A DNA stretch of 64,000 bases, from contig OW386291.2 of the NCBI GenBank assembly GCA_936432065.2, positions 105,713,823 to 105,777,822 of the forward strand, written 5' to 3'. Below, piece after piece: positions 31,610 to 41,646 of this stretch (positions within the stretch are counted from its first letter, which is position 1; each line of letters starts with the position of its first letter). Origin of the DNA: Rutpela maculata (taxonomy: Eukaryota; Arthropoda; Insecta; Coleoptera; Cerambycidae). A program made the translations under genes and the position numbers. The notes under the pieces are model-generated. The model did not search any database, had not been told where the DNA came from, and saw nothing but the letters and a program-made list of their open reading frames with translations.

Positions 31610-31631
31610 GGGACACCGAAAAAAAAAAAAA

Positions 31632-31658
31632 TAATAATAATAATAATAATAATAATAA
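31632..31658 (+). repeat. (TAA)n spacer tract
   Basis: Nine TAA units between copies 2 and 3. Confidence 0.9.
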
Positions 31659-31723
31659 GCAGGAGAGGCTAACCGTTATCCATCTAGCCTTTGGTGAGTA
31701 GCGCCACCACTTACTCCAGCTGG

Positions 31724-31791
31724 GGGTGCAAAACCGAACCGGCAGCCCTAGCGCACCCGGGAGGGGAAAGCGCTTTCCCCTCTGGTGTCGG
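31724..31791 (+). ncRNA. HDV-like ribozyme, copy 3 (slightly degenerate)
   Basis: P1 GGGTGC pairs with GCACCC, changed on both sides relative to GGGTAC/GTACCT of copy 5. P2 CCGGC with GTCGG is identical. P4 is a completely different ten-base stem, GAGGGGAAAG with CTTTCCCCTC. P1.1 GG follows P1'. The P3/L3 part is about five bases shorter than in copy 5 (GCCCTAGC), leaving at most two P3 pairs, so activity is uncertain. Confidence 0.55.
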
Positions 31792-31795
31792 TCGT

Positions 31796-31825
31796 GGGCT
31801 TGTTGGGCTAACCACCCATAAGCCC
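31796..31825 (+). ncRNA. conserved 5' hairpin, copy 3
   Basis: GGGCTTGT pairs with ATAAGCCC (one G·T) around TGGGCTAACCACCC. The stem bases differ from copy 1 while the loop core GGCTAACCA is unchanged. Confidence 0.55.
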
Positions 31826-34800
31826 GATCCTCCGGTTCCAGTTGGCCGAAGACAGGGCCCCCACGATCGACCCCGTGCGGATAGGGGTCAAGGGCAAGAT
31901 GGTGGGGCCCAACAGGGAAGGATGCCCATTGATGACGACCGCTATAACCAAGGACGCTTTGAGTGGACAGATGAACTGAGAGACGACCTGATGCACTGTT
32001 ATGAAAGCAGTGAACCCGGCCGAAGGGGGTACATGGCGCGAATGCATGCTCTGTGGTGTGAAAACCACCCAGAACATGACGCCTTCACACCTCAGAACCT
32101 ACGTGATTATGTATCCCACCTTCGTGCTAGAGGATATGTCAGAGCCGCTCCTCAGCCAGTGAATGAGGTGGCCGAACAGCCACCGAACGAACCGGTTGAG
32201 GAAGCGGTTCCTATCGTTCCACCAACACCAGAGGGTCTCAGTACCAGACGGGGGTTGCACAACATAAAAACCCCCGGGCCACAAGATCTGGCCAGAGTGG
32301 ATGCAGAACTTCGTGCAGCGCTACCAGAAGAGGCTGACATCTGGCACATAAATTGTGCCGTGTATGCTGCCGCTCAACGCTTGTCTCAAGTGGAGAGGCG
32401 AAATACTACCTCTCCACAAGAAAGAGCGGGACGGCGCATACAGAAGATGGAAGCCAAGATCCGGTCGGCGAGGCAACACGCATCCCGTATCCAATGTGTG
32501 ATGGACTATATGGCAGCCAATAGGCCTTTCACGCCTAAAGTGCGGCGAGTAGCTGCCAACTTAAGACGCGTCCATCACACACTTAATGGGGCAGTGCTGC
32601 AAACCACCAAACAGCACTGCCTCGACAGGATACGGATGCTAGTGTCTTGTAAGAAGTCACTAGTGAGGCGGGCGAGGGGGCTAGCGGAAAATCAACTTTT
32701 CCGCAAAAAGCCCTCGCGCCTTTTCGAACCGCCTCAGCGTGTTGCTGAAAATCCGCCGACTGCAGATCAGGTGGAAAACTTCTGGAAAACGTTGTACGAA
32801 CAGAAGCTTCCACTCAACAGAGACTCTCCAGCCCTGGCACACTTTGAAACCTTTAGCCAAAGGTTTCGCCAACCACACGAGGTGTGCCAACCAATAACCC
32901 CAGAAGAGGTTCGAAGAGCTCTTGAGGGCTCTAAGAACTTTGCTGCTCCAGGTCCCGACGGGATAAATAACTTTTGGTGGAAAAAGTTATCGAGTACCCA
33001 CCACCATTTGGCCAGAATTTTTAATGCCTGGCTAAATGGGGAGCAGCAAATTCCTTCTTGGGTTGTTGAGGGGCGGACAGTGCTGATCCCCAAGAACGGA
33101 GATTTGTCTAACCCAAAGAACTACCGCCCGATAACCTGTTTAAACGCATGTTACAAAGTGTTTACACGCATTTTGTACATGCGGGTGCTCCACGCAGTTG
33201 AACCGGTTTACGAACGGATACATGAGCAACGAGGGTCGAAGAGAGGTGTCGCTGGCTGCAAGGAGAACCTGCTGATTGACAGATGTGTCACGCAGGACTC
33301 CGTGCAGTATAAGCGGAACCTCTCTATGGCCTGGATCGACTACCGCAAGGCATTTGACATGACATCTCATGAGCTTATTTTACACTTGCTCCAATGTCTT
33401 GCGGTACCTGGTCCCGTAGTGAGATGTATTGAAGAACTGATGCCGCTCTGGAGGACTCGCTTTACTATAACATCCGGTAACGATAGAGTCCAGACGGAGC
33501 CGGTATCATTCAGAAGGGGAGTATTTCAGGGAGACTCCCTCAGCCCCCTTCTGTTTTGCATCTCACTACTGCCATTATCCGTTTCGCTCCGGAAAACTCG
33601 TGGATACAACTGCGGTACCCCCGGCGATAGGAGGCATAAGGTCACCCATTTGTTTTATATGGATGACCTTAAACTTTATGCCTCCGGAGAAAGGGACCTA
33701 CACCAGTCCCTTAGGGTGGTACAGGAGTACACGCAGGCTGTCGGTATGGAGTTCGGGTTGGACAAATGTGCACTGGTCCATCTCAAGAGAGGACGATGCG
33801 GGGACTACGGAGAGGACGCGCAGCTCGTAGACGGAAGCATCTTACATCATCTAGATGCCGGAGAGTCGTACACTTACTTGGTGTCGAGCAACGCTCCACC
33901 CAAGAAGTGAGTGTAGTGAAAAACGCTCTCCGCGGCAAGTATCAGCACCGACTCCGACAGATTTGGTCTTCAGAACTGTCGGGGAAGAACAAGGTGTCTG
34001 CTACCAACATGCTTGCCATTCCGATCCTTCTCCACTCCTTTGGAGTGGTGAAATGGAACCGAGAGGAGTTGCGTCAACTCGACGTAGGAACCCGCAAGAA
34101 GATGCATCTCAATAGGAGTTTGCATCCTAAATCGTCCGTTCCACGGTTATACCTCCCACGACATCGGGGAGGCCGTGGACTCTTGAGTTTGGAGAGTCTC
34201 CATAACAGGATGGTCCTAGATGGAGCCTGTAAGATTATCAGGAGTTCGGATCCCCTCCTCTGCATGGTCCGAGACCATGAAAATGCAGGGGTAGGAGCGT
34301 TTTTGTTTAAGGCAGCACAGAGAGCAGCCGATGAACTTGGTCTCTCCTTCGACGTCGAGCGGGTAAATCGCGACTCTGTCACCGAGTTGGAACCTGCTCG
34401 GCGAAAAGCCCAAATTAAAGCTGCAGAACACAACATCTTTCTGCAGCTTCATACGGATAAGCCAATGCATGGAGTCTTCTATAAAAATATAGAAGATCTT
34501 GGCTTATCCGAAAGGCTGACCTTTGCCTTCTTAAGGTCAGCCGGGCTGAAGTCTGAGACCGAGGGATTCATAATGGCTTGCCAGGATGGTGTATTTAACA
34601 CTCTCGTTTATCGAAGTCGTGTCATGGGTATAGAGGTCCCTGTTGTCAGCTGCAGGGCCTGCCGCAGGGCGCCAGAGACTCTAATGCACTTGTTGTCGGC
34701 CTGTCCGACATATGCAGTCTCGGCCTATATCCAGAGGTACGACGGAGCATTACGAGTGCTTTATTATCACTTAAGGCACTCGTATGGGATAGACGAGACA

Positions 34801-35254
34801 CCAGTGCTGCCTTATGCTCCGGGGGATATTGAGTCCGTTGTGGGAAATGAGAAGTGTCTAATTTATTGGAACTACTCTTTTCCCACAGTCAGGCAAATAC
34901 AAGCCAACAAGCCTGACGTAGTACTCCTCGACCATCAACTCAAGACAATGTTCGTCGTGGAGTTCTCGGCTCCCGCGGAGAACAACATTGTCTTGAAGGA
35001 GGAGGAAAAACGGACAAAATATCGAGATCTGCTCTTCGAACTCCGCAGACTGTATCCAGACCATACTGTTAAGATAGTGGTACTGATTATAGGAGCCCTC
35101 GGTGGAACGAGACACACACTGCTTTCGGAACTTAAGATCATACCGGCATGCCGAAACTCGGCAGAGGTCTTAGCCGGCAGAATGCAGAAGGCCGTCATTC
35201 TCGGTTCATTACGTCTGCTCAGGGCACACGATTCACGGACCCAGTAGTCACTCA

Positions 35255-35334
35255 CCCCACGGGCGTGGGGAGTGGCTACCGGTACTACCAGCTCCCCTCT
35301 GTGAGGGTCGGAGCCACAGAGAAGGGTGACTGGT
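35255..35334 (+). ncRNA. 3' UTR stem-loops, copy 3
   Basis: CCCCAC pairs with GTGGGG (35255-35270). ACCAG (35287-35291) pairs with CTGGT (35330-35334) around an inner CTCTGTG/CACAGAG helix whose loop is AGGGTCGGAGC. Stems differ from copies 1 and 4; GTCGGAG in the loop is shared. Confidence 0.65.
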
Positions 35335-35365
35335 TTTTAGCTAGCTAAAAAAAAAAAAAAAAAAA

Positions 35366-35381
35366 TAATAATAATAATAAC

Positions 35382-35438
<57 letters not shown>
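35366..35438 (+). repeat. (TAA)n spacer tract with one CAA
   Basis: About 24 units, one of them CAA. Confidence 0.95.
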
Positions 35439-36369
35439 CGGTCTCGTATTCGACTTCAGGCGAGGAGGCGGGCGAGGTGCTGAACTAGAATCAGTAACTG
35501 AGCTTGCGCCAAATCGTCTGATAGCCCAAATTAAAGCTGCCGAGCAGAGAAATCTACTCAGGCAGCACGTCGATAAACCCATGCACGGCGTATTCTATAA
35601 CAACATAGAGACGCTGGGTTTATCGACAAAGCTGACCTTCGCTTTCTTACGGTCAGCAGGGCTAAAGCCGGAGACCGAAGGATTCATTGTGGCCTGCCAA
35701 GATGGTGTTATTAACACCCTGGTCTACCGCAGTCGCGTTATGGGTGTGGAGGTCCCTGACATTAATTGTAGGACCTGCCATCAGGCGCCGGAGTCGCTCA
35801 TGCACTTACTATCTGCATGTACGGTATATGCGACTTCGGCCTACATCCATAGACATAACGCGGCTCTACGAGTGCTATACTACCACCTTCGGCACTCGTA
35901 CGAAGTAGACCAAACACCAGTGCTGCCTTACGTCCCCGGAGAGATCGAGTCCGTTGTCGAGAACGAGAAGTGCCGAATATATTGGAACTACTCGTTTCCG
36001 ACGGTCAGGCAAATTCAGGCAAACAAGCCTGACATAGTCCTCCTAGACCACCAAACCAAGATGATGTATGTCATCGAGTTCTCGGCACCTGCCGAGACAA
36101 ACATCATCTTGAAGGAGGGCGAAAAACGGACTAAATACCGAGATCTCCGGTATGAGCTCCGAGTGCTATACCCAGACTACTCGGTCAAGATGGTCGTCTT
36201 GATAATCGGTGTACTTGGTGGAATGAGGCCTACGCTGCTCTCGGAATTAAAGGCCATACCAGCCTGCCAAAAGTCAGCCGAGTGGTTGGCAGGCCAAATG
36301 CAGAAGGCAGTTATCCTGGGGTCCCTTCGTCTTCTTAGGGCACACGAATCTGGCATCTACAGTCACTAA
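35439..36369 (+). CDS. C-terminal part of R4-type ORF, CCHC plus endonuclease (partial, copy 4)
   Basis: The frame is open from the truncation point (IGLVFDFRRGGGRGAELESV) to TAA at 36367-36369, with no lesion. It contains the knuckle CRTCHQAPESLMHLLSAC (R to H inside, ligands intact), and the endonuclease KPDIVLLD, VIEFSAPAETN, KEGEKRTKYRD. RT is absent. It has no start of its own, so it is a remnant, although its frame is undamaged. Confidence 0.8.
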
Positions 36370-36454
36370 CCCTGCGGGACGCGGGGAGTGGCTGCAGATA
36401 ATCCGCTGGCGCTTCTCCCGTGAGAATGTCGGAGACACGGGAGAACTGTCCAGC
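36370..36454 (+). ncRNA. 3' UTR stem-loops, copy 4
   Basis: CCCTGC pairs with GCGGGG (36370-36386). GCTGG (36405-36409) pairs with CCAGC (36450-36454), enclosing a perfect ten-base helix TTCTCCCGTG/CACGGGAGAA with loop AGAATGTCGGAGA. The clearest version of the structure in the window. Confidence 0.7.
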
Positions 36455-36492
36455 ATCGCACACGCGACAAAAAAAAAAAAAAAAAAAAAAAA

Positions 36493-36501
36493 TAATAATA
36501 A
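36493..36501 (+). repeat. short TAA spacer (three units)
   Basis: Only three TAA units separate the A-run of copy 4 from the ribozyme of copy 5. Confidence 0.8.
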
Positions 36502-36578
36502 GGGTACGGAAAACGGACCGGCAGCCTCCACGCGGTGTACCTGGACAGGCAGAGGCAACTCTGCCTGACAGATGTCGG
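36502..36578 (+). ncRNA. HDV-like self-cleaving ribozyme, copy 5
   Basis: A 77-nt double pseudoknot can be drawn: P1 GGGTAC (36502-36507) with GTACCT (36537-36542), first pair G·U as in HDV; P2 CCGGC (36518-36522) with GTCGG (36574-36578); P3 GCC (36524-36526) with GGT (36534-36536); L3 TCCACGC, whose CC can pair with the GG at 36543-36544 (P1.1); P4 CAGGCAGAG with CTCTGCCTG and a GCAA tetraloop; J4/2 CAGAT, where the C at 36569 would be the catalytic cytosine. HDV-like ribozymes at the 5' end are established for R2 and several other LINEs, where they free the element's 5' end from a co-transcript. The spacing and L3 sequence fit the HDV consensus closely. Activity is not shown. Confidence 0.75.
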
Positions 36579-36582
36579 ACGT

Positions 36583-36611
36583 GGATCTCAGGGCTAACCA
36601 CTCTGAGATCC
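36583..36611 (+). ncRNA. conserved 5' hairpin, copy 5
   Basis: Identical to copy 1: GGATCTCAG with CTGAGATCC around GGCTAACCACT. Confidence 0.6.
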
Positions 36612-39600
36612 ACTTCTCTGGTTCTAGCAGACAGAGGAAGGGCCCCTCACAATCGACCCCAACCGGATGGGGGTCAGAGACAAGTTGGAGGGGCCATACC
36701 GGACGGTCTCAATGATGACAACACACGCTATGACCATGGACGCTTTAAGTGGACGAGGGAACTTCGAGATGACTTGCTGACCTGCTATGAGAGCAGCGAA
36801 CCTGCGCGCAGAGGGTACATGGCGCGATTGCACGAAATCTGGTGCGACACGCATCCAGAGCATCGCGCCTTCTCTGAGCAACAGCTCAGGGATCAAGTAT
36901 CCTACCTGCGCAGGACAGGGTACGTAAGGGCACCCCGTCAGCAGGAAGAAGCGCCAGCCGCACTGCCACCGCGGCAAAGAGCTGACGGGGAACATCCTAG
37001 AAGGTACGCCGAAGTCAACTTAAGGACGAGGGTTAGCCTTAACAGCAGGGCTAACCTAAAGCCACAAGACCTGGCTCGGATGGATGCTGTTATCGATGAG
37101 GAATTACCAGAAGACGCCGACATTTGGCAGATCAACTGTGCCGTGTACAACGCTGCTAGCCAACTCGTGCCCCGCGAGAGGAATACCAACCCCTCGAACG
37201 GTATCGAAAAGGCTAAGCGGCGTGTACAAAAGATCGAAGGCAAAATACAGTTGGCCAGACAACACGCTTCTCGAATCCAGAGTGTGGTGGAATACGTAAC
37301 CACTGGCAAGGCATTTACGCCTAAAGTCCGGCGAACAGCAGCCGGACTCAGACGCCAGCACCACACTCTAAATCTAACAGTGATGCTCACTATTAAGCAG
37401 CACTGTTTAGATAGGATTCGAGCGCTTATGGCTATCAAGAAAAAGCTAAATAGGCGGGTACGAAGTATGGAGCAAAATACCTTGTTCCGTACGAATCTTT
37501 CCCGCCTATTTCAAGAGCCACAGCGTGTTGTCGATAATCCACCAACTGTAGCCGATGTCGAAAGCTTCTGGAAAGGAATCTACGAAACAACACGTCCGTT
37601 CGATAGCAACACTCCAGCAATAGCACACTTCGAGGCTCTGTGCCACAGAACCTTTGAAGAGCCGGAAGAAGTGTGCCCGGCAATCAGTCCGGAGGAAGTC
37701 CAACAAGCTCTCGTTGGCACCAAGAACTTCGCTGCTCCGGGGCCAGACGGCATAAATAACTGGTGGTGGAAAAAATTTCCTTCCACACACCGTCGTCTGG
37801 CCCGAGTTTTCAACAAGTGGTTGAACGAGGGGCAGCAGATTCCGGACTGGTTTGTCGAGGGACGTACTGTGCTCATCCCTAAAAAGGGTGATCTGTCTGA
37901 CCCAAGGAATTATAGACCAATCACATGTCTGAACTCCTGCTACAAGCTATTTACTCGTATCTTGTATGCTCGGACACTACGGCAGGTTGATCCGGTCTTC
38001 CAGCAGATATACGAGCAGCGTGGCGGCAAGAAGGGCATGGCAGGTTGTAAGGACAGCCTGCTGGTAGACCGCTGTATTACACAGGACTCTGTGCAGTACA
38101 AGCGGAATCTATCGATGGCCTGGATTGACTATCGTAAGGCATTTGACACAACATCACATGAACTTCTGTTACATTTGCTCAAATGTCTTGCGGTAGCAGA
38201 GCCACTAGTGAGTTGCATAGAACAACTGCTGCCACTCTGGAGGACCCGCTTCACCATAACATCAGGTGCACAGCGGGTTACGACAGAGCAGGTGGCATTC
38301 AGAAGAGGAGTATTCCAGGGAGATTCTCTGAGTCCCCTCCTCTTTTGCATCTCACTGCTGCCGTTATCTGTTGAACTCCGCCAAACTCGCGGGTACCACT
38401 GTGGACCACCCAGCAACCGGAGGCATAAGGTCACTCATTTATTCTATATGGATGACCTGAAACTGTATGCCTCCGGAGAGCGTGAACTTCAAAAAGCTCT
38501 AAAGGAGGTCGAGGAGTACACGCGGGCCATTGGTATGGAGTTCGGGTTGGACAAGTGCGCGGTCGTCCACCTCAAGAGAGGGCGATGCGGGGAATTTTCT
38601 GAGGACGCGCAGCTCGCAGACGGAAGCATCCTAAGACATCTGGATGTCGGAGAGACCTACACATACCTGGGTGTGCAACAACATCACATCCAGGATGTGC
38701 AACAAATAAAGGAATCTCTCCGCGGCAAGTACAGACGTCTACTCCGAAAGATTTGATCGTCCGAACTTTCGGGGAAGAATAAGGCGTCTGCTACTAACAT
38801 GTTTGCCGTTCCTGTTCTGCTCTACTCCTTTGGGGTAGTAAAATGGACAGTAGATGAGCTGCGCCAACTAGACAGAGACACCCGCAAGATGATGAACATC
38901 CATAGGAGTATTCATCCTAGATCGTCCGTTCCTCGTGTTTACCTCCCACGTCATCGGGGGGGCCGAGGACTCTTGGGTCTGGAGTGTATGCACGGCAGAG
39001 TAGTACTGAGTATGGCATGTAACATCCTCAGGAGCTCGGATCCGCTCCTGCTATTAGTGAGAGACCACGAAATCGCAGGGGTGGGCGCAGGATTTTTTAA
39101 GGCAGCAAAAAGAGCCGCAGATGAACTCGGTCTCGTATTCGACGTCAGACGAGGCGGCCGGCGCGGTGCTGACCCAGAGTCAGTCACTGAGCTTCAGCCA
39201 ACTCGTCTGAAAGCCCAAATAAAAGCTGCCGAACAGGAGAGCCTGTTTAGGCAGCATGTCGATAAACCCATGCACGGTGTATTCTACAAAAACATGGAAA
39301 CACTGGGTTTATCGACTAGGCTGACATTCGCCTTTTTAAGGTCAGCTGGGCTTAAGTCGGAGACCGAGGGATTCATTGTGGCCTGTCAGGATGGTGTAAT
39401 AAACACCTTGGTCTACCGGAGCCGCGTAATGGGTGTAGAGGTCCCTGATACCAACTGTAGGACCTGCCGTCAGGCGCCGGAATCGCTTATGCATTTGCTT
39501 TCAGCATGCCCGGTATACGCGATTTCGGCCTACATCCACCGCCATAACGCGGCTTTACGAGTGCTATACTACCATCTACGGCACTCGTATGGGGTAGACC

Positions 39601-40048
39601 AAACACCAGTGCTGCCTTACATCCCCGGAGAGTCCGTTGTCGAGAACGAGAGGTGCCGAATTTATTGGAACTACTCGTTCCCGACCGTCAGGCTAATTCA
39701 AGCCAACAAGCCTGACATAGTCCTCCTGGACCATCAGAACAAAGTGATGTTTGTAATCGAATTCTCAGCACCTGCTGAGACAAACATCGCTTTGAAGGAG
39801 GGGGAAAAACGGACCAAATATCGTGATCTCCGGTATGAGCTCCAAGTGCTGTACCCGGACTACTCTGTCAAGATGGTCGTCCTAATAATCGGCGTTTGGA
39901 GGGATGAAGCCTTCGCTGCTCTCAGAATTGAAGATCATACCGGCCTGTCAGAATTCGGCAGAATGGTTGGCAGGCCAGATGCAAAAGGCGGTTATCTTGG
40001 GGTCCCTTCGTCTACTTAGGGCACACGATTTAGGTATTTGCAGTCACT

Positions 40049-40133
40049 AACTCCACAGGTCGTGGAGAGTGGCTGCAAGGAATTCGCCGGCGCGGCTACC
40101 GTGAGGTGTCGGAGGCCACGGAAGTCCTGTCCG
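40049..40133 (+). ncRNA. 3' UTR stem-loops, copy 5
   Basis: Essentially identical to 27864-27948 of copy 1: CTCCAC/GTGGAG and GCCGG/CCGGC with GTCGGAG in the loop. Confidence 0.6.
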
Positions 40134-40179
40134 GCAGCGGGCAACCCGAAAAAAAAAAAAAAATAATAATAATAATAAT

Positions 40180-41646
40180 TTATTTTTTCCAGGACGTGAA
40201 ACAGATCAAGGATACTCTCCGCGGCAAGTACAGACACCGGCTTCGAAAGATTTGGTCTTCCCAACTTTCGGGGAAGAACAAGGTGTCTGCAACTAATATG
40301 CTTGCCGTTCCGATTCTGCTCTACTCCTTTGGAGTAGTTAAGTGGACACAAGATGAGTTGCGCCAATTGGATAGGGATACCCGCAAGATGACGCATGTTC
40401 ATAGGAGCATCCATCCTAGGTCGTCCGTTCCTCGAGTGTACCTCCCACGACAACGGGGGGGCCGAGGACTCTTGAGTGTGGAGTGCACGCATGGCAGAGT
40501 AGCGCTGAGTGTGGCATGCAACATTCTCAGGAGCTCGGACCCACTCCTGCGGTTTGTGAAAGATCATGAAACTGTGGGAGTTGGCGCATTTTTATTTAAG
40601 GCAGCACGCAAGGCCGCAGATGATCTCGGTCTCATATTCGACTTCAGGCGAGGAGGCCGGCGAGGTGCTGATCCAGAATCAGTAACTGAGCTGGCGCCAT
40701 ATGGTCTGAAAGCCCAAATTAAAGCTGCCGAGCAGAGATATCTGTTCAGGCAGCACGTCGATAAGCCCATGCACGGTGTATTCTATAACAACATAGAGAC
40801 ACTGACGAAGCTGACCTTTGGTTTTTACGGTCAGCAGGGCTAAAGTCAGAGACCGAGGGATTCATTGTGGACTGCCAAGATAGTGTTATTAATACCTTGG
40901 TCTACCGCAGTCGCATTATGGGTGTGGAGGTCCCTGACGTTAATTGTAGGACCTGCCGTCAGGCGCCGGAGTCGCTCATGCACTTACTATCTGCATGCCC
41001 GATTTACGCGACTTCGGCCTACATCCATAGGCACAACGCGGCTTTACGAGTGCTATACTACTACCTACGGCACTCGTACCAAGTAGACCAAACACCAGTG
41101 CTGCCTTACGTCCCCGGAGAGATCGAGTTTGTTGTCGAGAACGAGAAGTGCAGAATATATTGGAATTACTCGTTTCCGACGGTCAGGCAGATTCAAGCAA
41201 ACAAGCCTGACATAGTCCTCCTCGACCACCAAACCAAGATGATGTATGTCATCGAGTTCTCGGCACCTGCCGAGACAAACATCATCTTGAAGGAGGACTA
41301 AATACAGAGATCTCCGGTATGAGCTCCGAGTGCTATACCCAGACTACTCGGTCAAGATGATCGTCCTGATAATCGGTGTACTTGGTGGAATGAGGCCTAC
41401 GCTGCTCTCGGAATTAAAGGCCATACCAGCCTGCCAAAAGTCAGCCGAGTGGTTGGCAGGCCAAATGCAGAAGGCAGTTATCCTGGGGTCCCTCCGTCTT
41501 CTTAGGGCACACGAATCTGGAATCTACAGTCACTAACCCTGCGGGATGCGGGGAGTGGCTGTGGATAGTTCGCTGGCGCTTCTCCCGTGAGAATGTCGGA
41601 GACACGGGAGAACTGTCCAGCATCGCGCACGCGAAAAAAAAAAAAA
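40180..41646 (+). mobile_element. R4-type retrotransposon copy 6, 5'-truncated, subfamily C
   Basis: Preceded by five to six TAA units (40164-40179) and starting inside the RT-to-CCHC region (…CCAGGACGTGAAACAG). It ends with the subfamily C 3' UTR (stem CCCTGC/GCGGGG and GCTGG/CCAGC kept, 41537-41620) and a 13-A run. No TAA follows; the A-run joins the reverse-oriented LINE at 41647, so the right TAA flank has been lost or replaced. Confidence 0.8.
40191..41536 (+). pseudogene. R4-type ORF C-terminal half with deletions (copy 6)
   Basis: Frame 40191-40843 (DVKQIKDTLRGKYRHRLRKI… to NNIETLTKLTFGFYGQQG) is followed by a shift near 40825 caused by small deletions in TTCGCTTTCTTACGG. Then 40867-41301 carries CRTCRQAPESLMHLLSAC, KPDIVLLD and VIEFSAPAETN. 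An 11-base deletion at about 41297 removes the EKRTKYR part. The end 41330-41536 is normal. Dead copy. Confidence 0.75.

Larger units (their letters stand above)
28037..31631 (+). mobile_element. R4-type retrotransposon copy 2, subfamily A
   Basis: Begins right after TAA units about 75 bp inside the 5' end of copy 1, so the ribozyme is lost, but the second hairpin remains (28047-28075, GGGTCTCAG with CTTGGGACCC). The 3' UTR ends GGGACACCG followed by a 13-A run and TAA. It differs from copies 1 and 5 at scattered, mostly silent positions. Confidence 0.85.
31691..35247 (+). pseudogene. R4-type RT/endonuclease ORF with one frameshift (copy 3, subfamily B)
   Basis: First frame to about 33880: Myb-like start MPIDDDRYNQGRFEWTDELR, RT with FAAPGPDGINNFWW, DYRKAFDMTSHE, GVFQGDSLSPLLF and FYMDDLKLY. 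One G is missing in CTTACTTGG(G)TGTCGAGC, after which the frame continues in 33900-35247: GKYQHRLRQIWSSELSGKN, the CCHC knuckle CRACRRAPETLMHLLSAC, and the endonuclease KPDVVLLD, VVEFSAPAEN, EEEKRTKYRD, to TAG 35245-35247. In this subfamily an in-frame ATG does lie at the conserved start (RMPIDDD, 31921), unlike subfamily A. The PD-(D/E)XK residues are kept. Otherwise complete. Confidence 0.8.
31659..35365 (+). mobile_element. R4-type retrotransposon copy 3, subfamily B
   Basis: A divergent relative with the same architecture: ribozyme-like 5' end (31724-31791), hairpin, one ORF (frameshifted), 3' UTR stem-loops and a 19-A run before TAA. Between the TAA tract and the ribozyme are 65 extra bases (31659-31723), including AGGCTA...TAGCCT; these may be part of the element or a leftover of an earlier insertion. 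The DNA differs from subfamily A in most third positions while the protein is clearly homologous, so subfamilies A and B are long separated lineages using the same target. Confidence 0.8.
35439..36492 (+). mobile_element. R4-type retrotransposon copy 4, 5'-truncated, subfamily C
   Basis: Begins in the middle of the coding region directly after TAA units, the usual result of incomplete reverse transcription. It ends with a subfamily C 3' UTR (…CAGCATCGCACACGCGAC) and a 24-A run. Sequence is closest to copy 6. Confidence 0.85.
36502..40048 (+). pseudogene. R4-type RT/endonuclease ORF, nonsense and frameshift (copy 5)
   Basis: Same protein as copy 1 up to RKI at 38753, then TGG has become TGA (38754-38756). 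The frame goes on (38799-40019) with a six-base in-frame loss near 39631 (GDIESV reduced to GESV) and a two-base deletion near 39895 (GGCGTTTGG for GGCGTACTCGG) that removes the normal C-terminus. RT motifs, YMDD, CCHC and KPDIVLLD are unchanged. The frame is open through the ribozyme and the preceding A-run, so no start is defined by a stop codon. Confidence 0.8.
36502..40163 (+). mobile_element. R4-type retrotransposon copy 5, full length, subfamily A
   Basis: Complete from the first ribozyme base (GGG after TAA) to a 15-A run and TAA. Nearly identical to copy 1. The precise GGG start right after TAA fits self-cleavage of the transcript at that point. Confidence 0.85.
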
